DNA of 64,000 bases, from assembly GCA_028753945.1 (NCBI GenBank), contig JAPNXP010000006.1, positions 1,054,001-1,118,000 of the forward strand, given 5' to 3'. Under the pieces are notes generated by a model. It saw only the letters and a list, made by a program, of their open reading frames with translations. It was not told the DNA's origin and made no database searches. The DNA is from Hexactinellida sp. DTS-2022 (lineage: Eukaryota > Porifera > Hexactinellida). This document shows positions 10,700 to 21,976 of this stretch, piece after piece; the stretch's first letter is position 1, and each line of letters opens with the position of its first letter. Made by a program: the position numbers and the translations under genes.

Positions 10700-11776
10700 A
10701 TGTCATTTACTATTGACAGGTATGTATCGATCAATGATGTTCTCCAGTATTCAACAATTATACTGTGCATACTAATTATAGCTGTCCAAATGCCATGGGT
10801 AATATATATAATAGTAAACATTTCACAAAAAGCGAAAATATTCTCTAGATTGGTCCGCAATGGCTATCAACATGATGACGTCAATGCATTCTCTAGCCAC
10901 AGAAACAAACTATTGCTATACAAATACTTGCTAATGAATGTAGCTTTCGAATTGTTAACGTTTGCACTAAATGTTCCAACCCTGATCATCAGAAGTAAGC
11001 CAATCAGAGGAATAGCCGATAATATACAAGTAGATTGGATACTCTTCGCCTATCTCTATGTGAAGTACGTTTCAGGGCTTATAGAAATGGTTTTGGTCTT
11101 ATGCATACTAGAGACGTTAAACCTAACAACATTGTTTGTTAAAGACGTGTATCTACGGAACAGCACACACAGTGGAATGAGAAAGAAGATTAACAGGTTT
11201 GTAGCGAGATTCCTGTTAGTATTAGCTCTGGGAGTGAGTGGGATTGGATTGGGAATAGCATACATCTTATGCGAAGTGTTTCTAATCACACAACTAGTTC
11301 AGTACTACAGATACTCCAGGCAACTCTACAGGTCGTTAGGAATGCACTATGAAGACACTAAGTACGAGTTTGGAAGCAAAAGTATAGAAGCCAGAACTGC
11401 TTTGAAACACAAGAAACACTACAAATGGTGGACAATTTGGATGTTTATATTATCATTTTGCTTGGAGTTTTTTATAACTTTGTTCGTAATCACTATACCA
11501 TTCCGGCTCCTAAATGAAAGGTTCATTGAACAAAGGCTGACAGAGAATAATATAACATTTATTTACTCAGATATATATTACTATATCGATATAGCCGGCG
11601 AGTTTGTAATCAATGGGTTCGGATTAATTATTACGCTTATGTACATGCCTATCTACGTGATATTCTCAATGTACTACCTGTGTGACAGGTTTCTATTCGT
11701 GAGGGTATACAGACACAGATTCCATGTGAATGACCAGTATGAAATTGAGAGCTTAGTTCAACCTTTAATAAAATGA
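10700..11776 (+). CDS. Multi-pass membrane protein, array copy 4
   Basis: Intact 358-residue duplicate of copy 2, with three amino-acid differences (near residues 252-253 and 308). The reading frame is undamaged, but the Helitron-like insertion ends only 18 bp before the ATG. The TATAAA used by copy 2 is therefore now about 1.26 kb upstream (9432-9437). Expression may be lost, driven by the transposon, or spliced across it. The protein topology is as in copy 2 and its function is unknown. Confidence 0.82.
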   Translation: MSFTIDRYVSINDVLQYSTIILCILIIAVQMPWVIYIIVNISQKAKIFSRLVRNGYQHDDVNAFSSHRNKLLLYKYLLMNVAFELLTFALNVPTLIIRSKPIRGIADNIQVDWILFAYLYVKYVSGLIEMVLVLCILETLNLTTLFVKDVYLRNSTHSGMRKKINRFVARFLLVLALGVSGIGLGIAYILCEVFLITQLVQYYRYSRQLYRSLGMHYEDTKYEFGSKSIEARTALKHKKHYKWWTIWMFILSFCLEFFITLFVITIPFRLLNERFIEQRLTENNITFIYSDIYYYIDIAGEFVINGFGLIITLMYMPIYVIFSMYYLCDRFLFVRVYRHRFHVNDQYEIESLVQPLIK

Positions 11777-13018
11777 ATAAATATTACAATTGGAATGTGT
11801 GTTTACTATATATTTAAAAAAATTAAAAAATACCCTTTTATTATACAAATGTTAAATGAATTACTACTAGCTAATACAGATCATTTAAACTTGAGACCAT
11901 TTGAGGAAATTGGCTCATTGAGATTACTGAATATTATTAAGATAAACAGTTATAATAAGGAACACAAGGGAAGATGGGGAACAATAAGGCTCTCGTAATA
12001 TAGACTCCGTATTATATCTGTGCTAAATACAGACAATTATTAAACCATTATTAGAACACACAACTTTTTTTCACAACTAGTAACTCAACCAATGGTCAAA
12101 GTATCTACTAATTAGGACAATTAGATACAATAAGAATTTACTTCCAAAAGACCAAAACATGCAAACAAAAGTTGAGTTAATTAAACTTGTTTTAAATTTA
12201 AATAATCAATTTATCTGTTTGAAGTAGTAAATATTCGTTTAATTTATATGTAGAAATTTGAAAATATTAAATTGTTAATTGAATACCTACATTTATGTTA
12301 TAATTTTTGGTCGAATCGTGCGAAATTTATAGAAAATAAGGATAGTTGTCTCGTACATCAAGTCAATAAAATGGTGTATTCCACCCTGAATTTTGATAGA
12401 ATCTATAAAAGTATTTGTCCAAAATATAAATAATAAATATTAAGATATAATATTTAAAATGGCACGATCTGATTCAAACATACAAATACAGTCGACTCCG
12501 CTTAATAGAGCCACCAGTTAATAGATTTCTCCGCTTAATAGGGTCAAAATTTCACAGGATTTATAGGACGGAATAGCAGTTCGGCTTAAATATTTTCGGT
12601 TAATAGATTTATCAGCTTAATCGGGTCAAAGCGACCTGATCCCGAGGTGACTCTATTAAGCGTCGACTGTAAATCTAAAAGAAATAGGATTCAAATAACT
12701 GTGGTAAAGGTAAATCTAATAATTAAACACAATTATATACGTTAGAGTATAACTAAATTTATAGTGGCTTGCAGTTATTTTATTGATTGAAATAACAGTA
12801 TTGATAAGAAAATTAAATAATACTTAGGTCAACATTTTCTAAAAATATAATTAAATTGCGTACAATATATGATCATATTTAATTCAATATTTCCAAAATT
12901 ATGTAGTATTATATTAGTGGTAGTCAATTTCGCTTGGACGAAAAATGAATCTTAATTTTGCCTACGACATAAATGTATCAAATAGATATAAATTGATTCA
13001 AAACTAAGTCAAAAACAA
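11777..13018. other. Spacer between copies 4 and 5, with family A MITE
   Basis: Duplicate of 5146-6431. Family A MITE at 12487-12671 has lost a few bases near its right terminus. TATAAA at 12987-12992 serves copy 5. No gene was seen. Confidence 0.7.
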
Positions 13019-14110
13019 ATGGAAATAAACTTAGACATGTCAAATGCTACTGAATTGTATGGATCGACCAGAGAAGGTTTTCTATATTCAACAATATTCC
13101 TGCACATATTTATTATACTTATCCAAGTACCATGGATAATATATTTAATTAATCACATTTTCCAACAAGATAAAATTGTCTCTAGACTGGTGCTCAATGG
13201 ATTTCAACATGAAGACATAAATTTAGCTTTTCGCAAGAGAAACAAACTATTGTTATACAAATACTTGCTAATGAATTTAGTATTCGAATTGTTAGTGTTA
13301 GTATCAATAGTTATAAACACCTCAATCAGATGTATGCCCATTAGAGAAATAGGCCAATCCGAAGTTAATACTATAGATTGGCTACCATATACCTATCTGT
13401 ATGTAAAGTACGTTGCAGGACTCATAGAAATGGTTTTTGTCCAATGTGTCCTAGATACGTTAAACCTAACAACATTGTTTGTTAAAGACGTGTATCTACG
13501 GAACAGCACACACAGTGGAATGAGAAAGAAGATTAACAGGTTTGTAGCGAGATTCCTGTTAGTATTAGCTCTGGGAGTGAGTGGGATTGGATTGGGAATA
13601 GCATACATCTTATGCGAAGTGTTTCTAATCACACAACTGGTTCAGTACTACAGATACTCCAGGCAACTCTACAGGTCGTTAGGAATGCACTATGAAGACA
13701 CTAAGTACGAGTTTGGGAGCAAAAGTATAGAAGCTAGAACTGCTTTGAAACACAAGAAACACTACAAATACACTACTATCTGGTTCCTTATAACAATAGT
13801 AATGCTAATATCGGGAGTAACTTTCGTTGAGTTAAGTCTACCATACTATTTCCTAGAAAATACTTGCATCCAACAATTAATAGCAAATCATAACTTAACA
13901 TTTATGAACTCAACCATATTACATGATATTGGTATCTCATCTTCTATAATTTCCCAAATACTTATGTTAATAACTTTTCTAATGTTAATACTCTTCTATA
14001 CTGTATTCTCAGTGTATTACTTGTGCAGCAAGCTATTATGTGTGAAGAAACGCAAATACAGATACCATGTGAGGTACTTGGAGGGACACAGAAGATTAAT
14101 TCTGAAGTAA
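13019..14110 (+). CDS. Multi-pass membrane protein, array copy 5
   Basis: Intact single-exon gene, 363 residues from the first ATG. A second ATG at 13037 lies 50 bp from the TATAAA and is the likelier start, as argued for copy 3. The N-terminal half equals copy 3. The C-terminal ~115 residues (after KHYKYTTIW) are unlike any other copy here, and the 3' flank is unique too. The central 313 bp block (13457-13769) still differs from copy 2 at only three positions, all synonymous. Copy 5 is probably the ancestral owner of the front half now shared with copy 3. Confidence 0.85.
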   Translation: MEINLDMSNATELYGSTREGFLYSTIFLHIFIILIQVPWIIYLINHIFQQDKIVSRLVLNGFQHEDINLAFRKRNKLLLYKYLLMNLVFELLVLVSIVINTSIRCMPIREIGQSEVNTIDWLPYTYLYVKYVAGLIEMVFVQCVLDTLNLTTLFVKDVYLRNSTHSGMRKKINRFVARFLLVLALGVSGIGLGIAYILCEVFLITQLVQYYRYSRQLYRSLGMHYEDTKYEFGSKSIEARTALKHKKHYKYTTIWFLITIVMLISGVTFVELSLPYYFLENTCIQQLIANHNLTFMNSTILHDIGISSSIISQILMLITFLMLILFYTVFSVYYLCSKLLCVKKRKYRYHVRYLEGHRRLILK

Positions 14111-14430
14111 AGTGATGCTGTATGGTTAATGTGAATAGTTCATACTCATGGTAAATAATGGAAATACATTATTCTTTGTCCAATAATTGGTAATTGAGAA
14201 TATCATAAATTTGTACCTTAGTTTGTAATACGTGTTGATGTTCATAAACATACTATTTACTATTTATGTATTAAAAATATTATTGTTTAATTACTTTAAT
14301 ACCTAATTTATATTTGTCCTATAACCAATAAACTAAACTCGGTATAATATTGCATTTTACCAAAATCCGTTATATGTGGGTTTTGGATTTGGAATGCTCT
14401 ATGAAATACGTGATCTATAATAATCCATAT
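14111..14430. other. AT-rich 3' flank of copy 5
   Basis: No gene or repeat recognised. Confidence 0.5.
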
Positions 14431-14746
14431 TATTATACTCGATTGTTGTTTGTTTGTCCGGATTGTATTAAAGTGATGGGGGAATAGAAACTGCATTTAT
14501 AATTGAGATATGAACTAACTTCCAAATGTTATAATAGTTAAACATGCTTTTACGAAATTCGCATTTACAAATTTATTATATGAACATTTACTGTTGTTGT
14601 CTACAAAATAGGTAATAAATTAATGAGAATTCAAAATCACCTAGAAGTTGGCTTTCAACGGGTATTATAGGTAACAAGTTAAAACTATGGAAATGATAGA
14701 AAGAGTGAGGAGTAAGGCCGTAAAGCGACCGAGACCGAAGGGCTCG
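14431..14746 (+). mobile_element. Short Helitron-like element, CTCG-ended type
   Basis: It starts TCCATATTATTATACTCG and ends ACCGAAGGGCTCG followed by T, with an A before the start. It has one unit of the sequence arrayed in the 9469 copy, so this looks like the unexpanded form. Confidence 0.6.
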
Positions 14747-17155
14747 TTTATTGTTATAGTTAAAGTTATCTTTTCTCTCATAATGCAATATAATCTTATT
14801 AGTTATTACACTGTATATATTCTAAATCTTTTTATTTCTTTTTATATTATTTTAATGTACAAAATTGTAAGCGCATTTGAGACATTTGTATAATGCGCAA
14901 ACAAATGCTACATTATTATTATTAATTCTATGTTTAAAATACGGAAGTATAATACGTGAATAATGCCATTATGGTATTATACAACTTTATTAGATTAGCA
15001 TGTGAAGATTTCAATAGGTTTCTACAGTATAACTCGGTTATAACGTGGTTAGTGCCTACTTCTGCTTAGTACGTACTACTATTTTTTAACTAAGTTTATA
15101 AATCAGTGTGTATTTCTTTGTAGAGTAACTTCGGTTAGTACGTACACTCGAACAAGGGTGGGGTTGGCTAACCGATCTGAGGCAACGGTTACAATTCGAT
15201 TACTCGCCACGGTTAACCGGTTAACCGCCCATCCTACTCAATACAATAAATCCTTTATACAAATTTGATTATACTACAGAATAAGACTCAGGTGTATAAA
15301 GGATAACTGCGTAAGTATATTAACTGATACATTTCGTGCTTTAGGCAAATTTAAATCAATGTTGTCCAATAAAATTTATTAAGTGGTGATGAGAAATGGA
15401 TTTAGGACTACATATTCTGATAAAATTCAAAAAGTTTTAATACTTTATACATTAATTTCCCAATAACTCTGCTGATATTCAACAGACCGGCTAACTGGTT
15501 AATAAAATCTCTAACCGTTAACCGATGTCAGCAACGGTTAACCGGTTAACCGGTTAACCGAATCCAGCCTTGACTCGGATAATACGTACGTACTTATTTT
15601 CCATTCCCAAGGGGGTACGGTATAACAGAGATCTACTGCATAGTCATCTTTAATCATATTATAAATGTTATTGTCAGGCCTTATATAATTTTGTTTACTA
15701 CAGTGGTGTTCGAAAATATCAATTCGCATTTTGCACGAAATTTGTTTGCTAATAGACGAACTTGCTATTAAGCGAACATACTGTATATGTATAAATTAGT
15801 TACTATGTTACTTTGTAAACAATATGTCAATATTCTTAATGTTAAAAATACAGTAAGGTCTGCTTATTATTGTGAAGAATTTTTCGTCTGCATAATATGA
15901 AGGTTTTAGAGACCCCTTAAAAATTTAGAGACGCCTTAAAAATATTATATTATTATTGGAGCAAGTCATAGTAACTAAATGTCGCACTCAGGAAGGAGGG
16001 CAGTGATACAATGTGCATTTAACAATGAGAGTAATCATTAAAACGTATGCAAGTCCCTAAACACTAAGTATGTATACGTGTTGGATGTGTAGACTCACTA
16101 GACAAGGTGGTATAGTTAGGGATACCAGGGTTTCATTTAGACATTGACTCAAGTGATGGCAAAATTATGGTTTTCAGGAATAAGGGATGGCGAGGATGTA
16201 GGTACTTTAGGTACTTGAGCGGTATAGATCAACTAAAGATTGATTAGACTATAACAATATACTCACTCTATGCAAAACGCGGGATCCCTAAATCGCTAGT
16301 GATTTAGGGCCCCACAAGAACACAATAGGTTAGCTATTTCGGCCCCTGGGTCCCTAAACGCGCTTACGCCAGTTTGTTTCAATTTATCTTCATAATTTAG
16401 CACATTTAGTACAAAATAGTATATCAGGATGCAAGACCAAATGTTTCTAAAGTCTATAATAACCAATACCTTGGGGGGCAATCCCGTTCCATATTTCGGT
16501 ACTTTGATTTTCCGGAATGGTACCGTTCCATACCGTTCCGTTCCGGAAATTAGGTATGTCCAACTTACATAGGGTTTGTAATAAGTTGAGTTAGCTTAGT
16601 ATGAATTATCTCTATTATGAACACAATTTTTGGTCCCTTGAATGTTCATAATAAAAGAACTTGACTGTATAGCATAAACTATAATACATTGTATTACACT
16701 AATAATTGTATATAGTACCTTATTTCCCGAATAAGCACCGGGTCAATAACAATGTCATTTGTATGATAAAATTAATTGCCATTAGCTATATAACTGAAAT
16801 GTAATTAAATTGATTTATGCAATTTCGGTACATATGTTTACTTTCGAAGAGAACCATTAGAATCCACCTAATATTAATATTTACAGGATTTTTTAAAAAA
16901 TTGAGGGTAAATTTGGCCCACGCCATTCGGGAAAAACAACCGAAGTAATTGTTAGTATTCAAAATATAAGTTCAGAGAAAATACAGTAAATAAACATAAT
17001 TAGAGATAATAACAAGGCAGTGGAGTTAGAACTGGCCTACAAAATAAATCTGACAATAGTTTATAAGATTCCAGGATTACTAGCTCTTAAATTTGATTCT
17101 TAAATCTAGAACAAAATATACATTTCCCAATAAATAATATTAATAATAATATTAA
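14747..17155. other. Repeat-rich intergenic region
   Basis: No gene was seen. Around 15118-15600 an element with ends like the 20004-20082 repeat (TTCGGTTAGTACGTAC) contains a second element made of repeated GGTTAACC units (about 15160-15570). At about 16485-16560 there is a GTTCCGTTCCGGAA repeat, related to one at 35620-35930. At about 16715-16935 there is a fragment of the CCCGAATAAGC family. Confidence 0.5.
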
Positions 17156-17639
17156 TACAGTAAACTCCGCCTAATTGGGACAATTCCCCAAGAACCAAAC
17201 CTATTCCATAGAAGCTAATACTAAAAAAATTCGGTTAATTGGGACAAACTCCGCTTAATCGGGACAAACTCAACAAATTTAGTTCAAAATTCAAAATTGG
17301 TACTAGCTCAATAAAAAATTCATAATGATCAAAATAAATTCTAATAATCTTGAACAATTCTGATAAAGGTATAACAAAATATCTAAATAGGGTCTGTTAT
17401 CTTATTGATTCCGTAAATCGAATTTACCAGAGATTATGACCTTGTGGTTAATGGATAGTTCTAACGGTCCACAGAATATTAAGGGTCTGCGGAATTGTCA
17501 CAGGTTTAAAACTGAAATTGTAGTAAATCGTTACACTAAATCGCTGCTTTATATAAATTATTCGGTTAATTGGAAACTCCGCTTAATAGGGACAAGAGGC
17601 CTGAAACAAACGTGTCCCAATTAAGCGGAGTAGACTGTA
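17156..17639. mobile_element. Long family A-related MITE
   Basis: TA-flanked, 484 bp, with ends CAGTAAACTCCGCCTAATTG and a matching inverted right end. Internal AATTGGGACAAACTCCGC repeats occur. It is a longer relative of family A with GGGACA in place of GAGCCA. Confidence 0.65.
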
Positions 17640-17725
17640 ATAATAATAATAACTAAATATGAATGCCTCCGTATATAGAAATCATTAGAAATCATCCAAA
17701 TTAGAACATGCTATACTTTCAACAG

Positions 17726-18874
17726 CTAATAACTATATCGGTTTATAGACCACAGTTGTAGAGACTTATCATAGAAAGAGCAAGATGCTATTTGGTAACA
17801 AGGTGTTTTCTCGCTGCATCCCGTTTGCTTACTCACACCACTCATACACATTCCACTGAACTGAGAGAGCATCTGATTAACAGTCTCAGACTCGCTATGC
17901 TCTCTCCTCCAGTCCACGCCGTACACAAGGGATTGGTGCTCTCGATACCACGTCACACCAGGCATACTCAGGGAAACTGTAAAGTCGAACACGGCTGCTC
18001 CAGCCCTCGTGCAGGCCGCCAGCAGAAGGTCCGGGTCAGTGGGATGCCATTTCAGGCGCCAGAACCCTCCATCGTCTATCAACACCTTTCTCAGAGGCGC
18101 TGTCATATTTCGCGAATCCCAAATAAACAGAGTTTCGTCAAAAGACCCTGTGGCCAATAAGAACTCGCGTAACGGATGGCTCTGCACAGAACAAACGCCA
18201 GTGGCATGGCGATGAGAAGTGAACACACTATTGTACGGCATTCGTAGGTCCCAACCTCTCAACTTGTTGTCGTCTCCTCCTGAATACACCAGGTGCACAT
18301 TCCAATTGTCTCTAGCGGTAACCCAGGCCTCGTACTCGTGAGCTTTCCATTGAGAACTACACACTAACTCTCCGGTGTCACAACATACCATGAATGCCAA
18401 TCTACCCAAGCTATCACTAAGGACAATACTCATATCTTTACAGTTAACCCAATCGACAGACAAACAAAGCTCGCTCCCATCTGACTTATCACAAACCTGA
18501 GCACACTGTATCCTACTAACTTGACAGGTCTCGTCACTAGTCATACAATACAAACTCAGCTGTCCAATTGAGTTTACAACAGAGAATATATTACCGAGAG
18601 AGTTAGTTGACAGCCATTTCAAATCGAGAACACCCGCACCTTCATCATATCTATTGTACAGGACAAGCGACCCGTTGGTTACTCCATAGAGCTCTATATT
18701 GCCAGCTCTATTCAGGCCAGACTGCAGTGCATAAGTGCCGCATAGGAGCAAGTTATAGTGAGATTGTATGGGACACCATTCCACTGTGTTAGTGTTGAGA
18801 GGGGTGTTGATGGAAGCTAGCTGGGTACAGTCAATGGGCGGGTGGGGGTATAGGGACACCGTGGATTCTGCCAT
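17726..18874 (-). CDS. DPH7: Diphthine methyltransferase (WD-repeat, DPH7/WDR85)
   Basis: Intronless 382-residue gene. DPH7 removes the methyl ester from diphthine methyl ester on elongation factor 2, allowing the final amidation to diphthamide in the cytosol. The N-terminus shows the family pattern VEWCPIQ...LLLCGTYAL (residues ~32-48). The diagnostic central segment follows: WKAHEYEAWVTARDNW, SGGDDNKLRGWDLR, then HATGVCSVQSHP, ATGSFDETLFIWDSR and GGFWRLKWHP. These represent successive WD blades of a seven-bladed propeller, ending in a final blade at SFYDKSLQLWSINR. Length is a little under the human protein. The start is the first ATG, 31 codons ahead of the first conserved motif. It stands alone between repeats, and no defect was seen. 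Confidence 0.94.
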   Translation of the reverse strand: MAESTVSLYPHPPIDCTQLASINTPLNTNTVEWCPIQSHYNLLLCGTYALQSGLNRAGNIELYGVTNGSLVLYNRYDEGAGVLDLKWLSTNSLGNIFSVVNSIGQLSLYCMTSDETCQVSRIQCAQVCDKSDGSELCLSVDWVNCKDMSIVLSDSLGRLAFMVCCDTGELVCSSQWKAHEYEAWVTARDNWNVHLVYSGGDDNKLRGWDLRMPYNSVFTSHRHATGVCSVQSHPLREFLLATGSFDETLFIWDSRNMTAPLRKVLIDDGGFWRLKWHPTDPDLLLAACTRAGAAVFDFTVSLSMPGVTWYREHQSLVYGVDWRREHSESETVNQMLSQFSGMCMSGVSKQTGCSEKTPCYQIASCSFYDKSLQLWSINRYSY

Positions 18875-19353
18875 TCGTAGAGAATATATTAATTAAGAAT
18901 CATAAGTTAGTTGTAGTTTCTGTAATTCTAATGAGTATTGTCAGTAAGGGAGCTTATTAATTGTAAATTCAGAAAATGTTTAACTATCTACAAAGATTAT
19001 TTCTATTTTATAACATCACAAATATAACGGATTGAGGTAGATATAAGTAAATCAAGTTAGTGAGTAATACTAATGCTTATAAATGACTGAAATATAGTCA
19101 AATCCTAGCTCATTTGGGATCAAAAAGCAGAATCCAAACTAAGGAAATACTTAGGTTCCTTTATAACTAACAACTTGATTCAACTTGATTTACTAGTGGT
19201 TCCCAATAGATCTCAAAATCTTTATTTCGGTCAATGTGAGGGGTTTGATATTTGTTACAGGGGTCTACGGTATATAAAGGTTGGGAATCGCTATACTAAA
19301 TACATGTAATTTGTCAAAACAATTCGATAATTAAACATAAATAATTTATTCCT
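18875..19353. other. Upstream region of DPH7, AT-rich
   Basis: No gene was recognised. It would hold the promoter of DPH7 and the intron that follows the exon at 19356-19512. Confidence 0.4.
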
Positions 19354-19355
19354 AC

Positions 19356-19512
19356 CTTTTGTGTGTATCTCCACTGTCCACATCCAGACCATGGACATAA
19401 CTCGGCTCCACTACCTTAACAGGCTGAAACTGCTGAGGTTTAGTCTTAATACAATTCTCTGAGTGGGTTTGTGAGTGGAAATGATCGGGTTGCTCTTCTC
19501 CCTGAGTTGTGC
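19356..19512 (-). CDS. Orphan internal exon, unknown gene
   Basis: A 157 bp open stretch of higher GC is bounded by an acceptor (TTAG, 19514-19513) and a donor (GTAGGA, from 19355), so it looks like an internal exon. It encodes about 51 residues, including HFHSQTHSENCIKT and VKVVEPSYVHGLDVDSGD. No domain was recognised. Neighbouring exons could not be found: the sequence below it down to DPH7 is AT-rich and above it is a MITE. It may belong to a gene broken up by insertions. Confidence 0.4.
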
Positions 19513-19633
19513 CTAATTGTATTATAATTAAATTAATGAGATTCCTGGTTAATAAAATGTAATTCTAAAGACACCGTATCCTAGGCGATTATAAATTAAA
19601 GCCGCACTTAGGCTATTATTTGTGTAGAGCTAC

Positions 19634-19817
19634 TACAGTAGCACCGCTTAATAGAGTAACCTCGGGATCAGGTCGCTTTGACGAGATTAAGCGGAAAATC
19701 TATTAACCGAAAATATTTTAAGCCAAAATGTAATTCCGTCCAATAAATCCTGTGAAATTTGCTCGATTAAGCAGTAAATCTATTAACAAGTGGCTCTATT
19801 AAGCGGAGTCGACTGTA
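19634..19817. mobile_element. Family A MITE
   Basis: TA-flanked. The right end GGAGTCGACTG is intact; the left end is altered (CAGTAGCACCGCTTAATAG). 184 bp. Confidence 0.7.
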
Positions 19818-20083
19818 TTTGCTATTTGAGGAAATACGTTACATACCAATAACCTGTTAACCAACTCCCCTCAAGTGCTTATGTGGTGTTGTATTATAAA
19901 GATTCCCAGATTTTCTTGTCACCTATTAGGTGTAGGAATACTTAGCATTTTTAAACCCCTTAGCGAGGCGATTATTCGGAGTAGGCTACAATTCGAGTAA
20001 CTACAGTAGAATTTGGTTAGTACGTGAGAAAAAAATCAGTACGTATTATCCAAGTGTACGTACTAACCGAGTTGACACTACAT

Positions 20084-20266
20084 AGAAAATATTAAAACTC
20101 GATTGATGTGTGTTTGTTTGTTTGTTAAAATGCAAATGGTGGAAAGGGATGTATATATAACAATGACAAATTTATACCAACTATATAATCACCGATTTAG
20201 TGAGGAGTAAGGCTTGAAGTGCGTAGCACCGATCCGTCGCAAAGCGACTGAGACCGAAGGGCTCGT
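20084..20266 (+). mobile_element. Short Helitron-like element, CTCG-ended type
   Basis: It begins near AATATTAAAACTCGATTG and ends GACCGAAGGGCTCG before T, with the GTGCGTAGCACCGATC hairpin inside. A small repeat with ACTACAGTAGAA... ends lies just before it (20004-20082). Confidence 0.55.
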
Positions 20267-20384
20267 AGGTATAATAGTTATATCTGTTGTAACTAACAAC
20301 AGGGTTTTGTAATACGTGGAGTAGTTTCACATACGTATTACGTATTTATGTATAATAATTCCAAATAGGCATAAACAGTAGAAC

Positions 20385-20541
20385 CTCGTTAGTAACTTAG
20401 TACGAACAAGGGTAATGAGAACACTATTTCAGTCCCTTCAAAGACTTTTCAATATAAATGAAATTGTTTAATTTAATACGAATCGCCAATTAGGCGAAAG
20501 CATTTTGACGATCCCAATAGAACTAACGAGGTTCTACTGTA
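20385..20541. mobile_element. MITE, family C
   Basis: Inverted ends ACAGTAGAACCTCGTTAGTA and AACGAGGTTCTACTGT. Related copies occur at 33376-33572 and 43441-43604. Confidence 0.6.
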
Positions 20542-20773
20542 TAGAAATGACTCGGTTAATAATTTATCAGATAAAATACTATTTAAACTTCAAAGTCCCT
20601 GATGTATGCAGTGCTTCGCCCTATGTACTATCAAGAGCTATTTTTGAGGTTTCAAATTACTTTTCGCAAGCGGTTTTGATTAGATTGCATGCGAAAAGTA
20701 ACCACAGGCAAATTTCATACAGAAACTAATGGGATGCGAAAAGTATAAAACCGCATGTGGAAAGTATATTTTA
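20536..20773 (+). repeat. Direct repeat, left copy, flanking the NHL gene
   Basis: About 240 bp beginning TCTACTGTATAGAAATGACT and including GCAGTGCTTCGCCCTATGTA and GCATGCGAAAAGTA recurs in the same orientation at 23457-23701. Both copies start at the end of a family C terminus. Confidence 0.75.
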
Positions 20774-20774
20774 A

Positions 20775-20925
20775 TACAGTGGATACCGGATATAAGAACA
20801 TATCGAATATAAGAACATTCTACTGGAAAACGACTTCCATATACGTACATAGACTGTATAATTTATGCCAGGTATAATAACACTATATGTTCCCGACGAT
20901 GTTCTTATATCCGGCATCCACTGTA
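20775..20925. mobile_element. TA-flanked MITE, 151 bp
   Basis: Ends TACAGTGGATACCGGATATA and the matching inverted TATATCCGGCATCCACTGTA. Long inverted repeats leave little internal sequence. Confidence 0.7.
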
Positions 20926-21164
20926 TAAGCTGTTCAGACATAACATGCATTGTATAGGCTAGGGGAATTAAACCTTGTACTCCTTAACTGATATTTCCCA
21001 TATCCGTGTTCCTATTAAGCAGAGTCTACTGTAAGTATCAAATTGGAACTATAAATATAACTACGTACATTAAATTCGTTATAGGAACCCAAGTTTAATC
21101 CCCTTATCCGAAATTGGTATTAACAGGTGTTACTGAGTATTAAAAGCTTTCAATACACCGGAAT

Positions 21165-21660
21165 TATCGGTAGGGCTGGTAGAGCCATGGCCCTACCAAT
21201 AATTGTCTTTTCTCCATAGAAGCTAACACAAATACTCAAGATGGCCCTACCAATCCAAACATCCAGCCTATAAGGGCCCTACCAATCTCCAAAACGAGTC
21301 TACGCCAATGTTATGTATGTATTAAATTAATTTCTCACCGTCGCAGACATGGGGTCAAGCCCTTTCAAAAGGGCTTAAGTCCAAGCCCTTTTTGAAAAAG
21401 GGCTTAAAGTCCGGACTTAAGTATTTTACTCTAATTATTTAGAAATCCATACCGTATTATATTGAATAAGTGCCTTGAAAAGAGCTTGAAAAATGGCTTG
21501 AAGCTCATCTATAAAGGGCTTAAGTCCAAGTCCGGACTTAAGCCCTTTTATTAAAGGAGGACTTAAGTCCGGATTTAAGCCCTCTCAAAAATGGGCTTAA
21601 GTCCAAAGGGCTTAAGCCCTTTGGGGCTTGGCCCCATGCCTGAGTCTGTCTCACTATTAA
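21165..21660. repeat. Two palindromic repeats
   Basis: The first (about 21165-21310) is built of GGCCCTACCAAT units and resembles 26366-26510. The second (about 21345-21650) is a palindromic MITE with ends CATGGGGTCAAGCCC and GGGCTTGGCCCCATG and many AAGCCCTTT/AAAGGGCTT units. Confidence 0.6.
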
Positions 21661-21976
21661 CCGGAACTAAATGTGTTCTAATTACGAAAGTATCTTCTTG
21701 TTCATGAAAGTTAATATTTCTTTAAAAGTAAGATTAATTTAATTTAGTGGTTCAAAGGAATTTGATGGAATTGCAGAAATTAGTTATTTCATTAAAACAA
21801 CAACCACAATACAGCCACTAATCTAAATATGCAATAAGTTCAGAGTTAAAGTATCGTCTTACAGACACAACTAATATTAACTGTGTTACTCAGAAATGAG
21901 AGTAGATATTTAATAGAACTATAAATTAAGATTAAACTGAAACAAACAAACTCAAATAAATTTCAAAGATACACAA

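Noticed and set aside
17792-18160. 122-codon frame antisense to DPH7
   Set aside because: Shadow of a well-supported gene with clear WD-repeat coding on the other strand.
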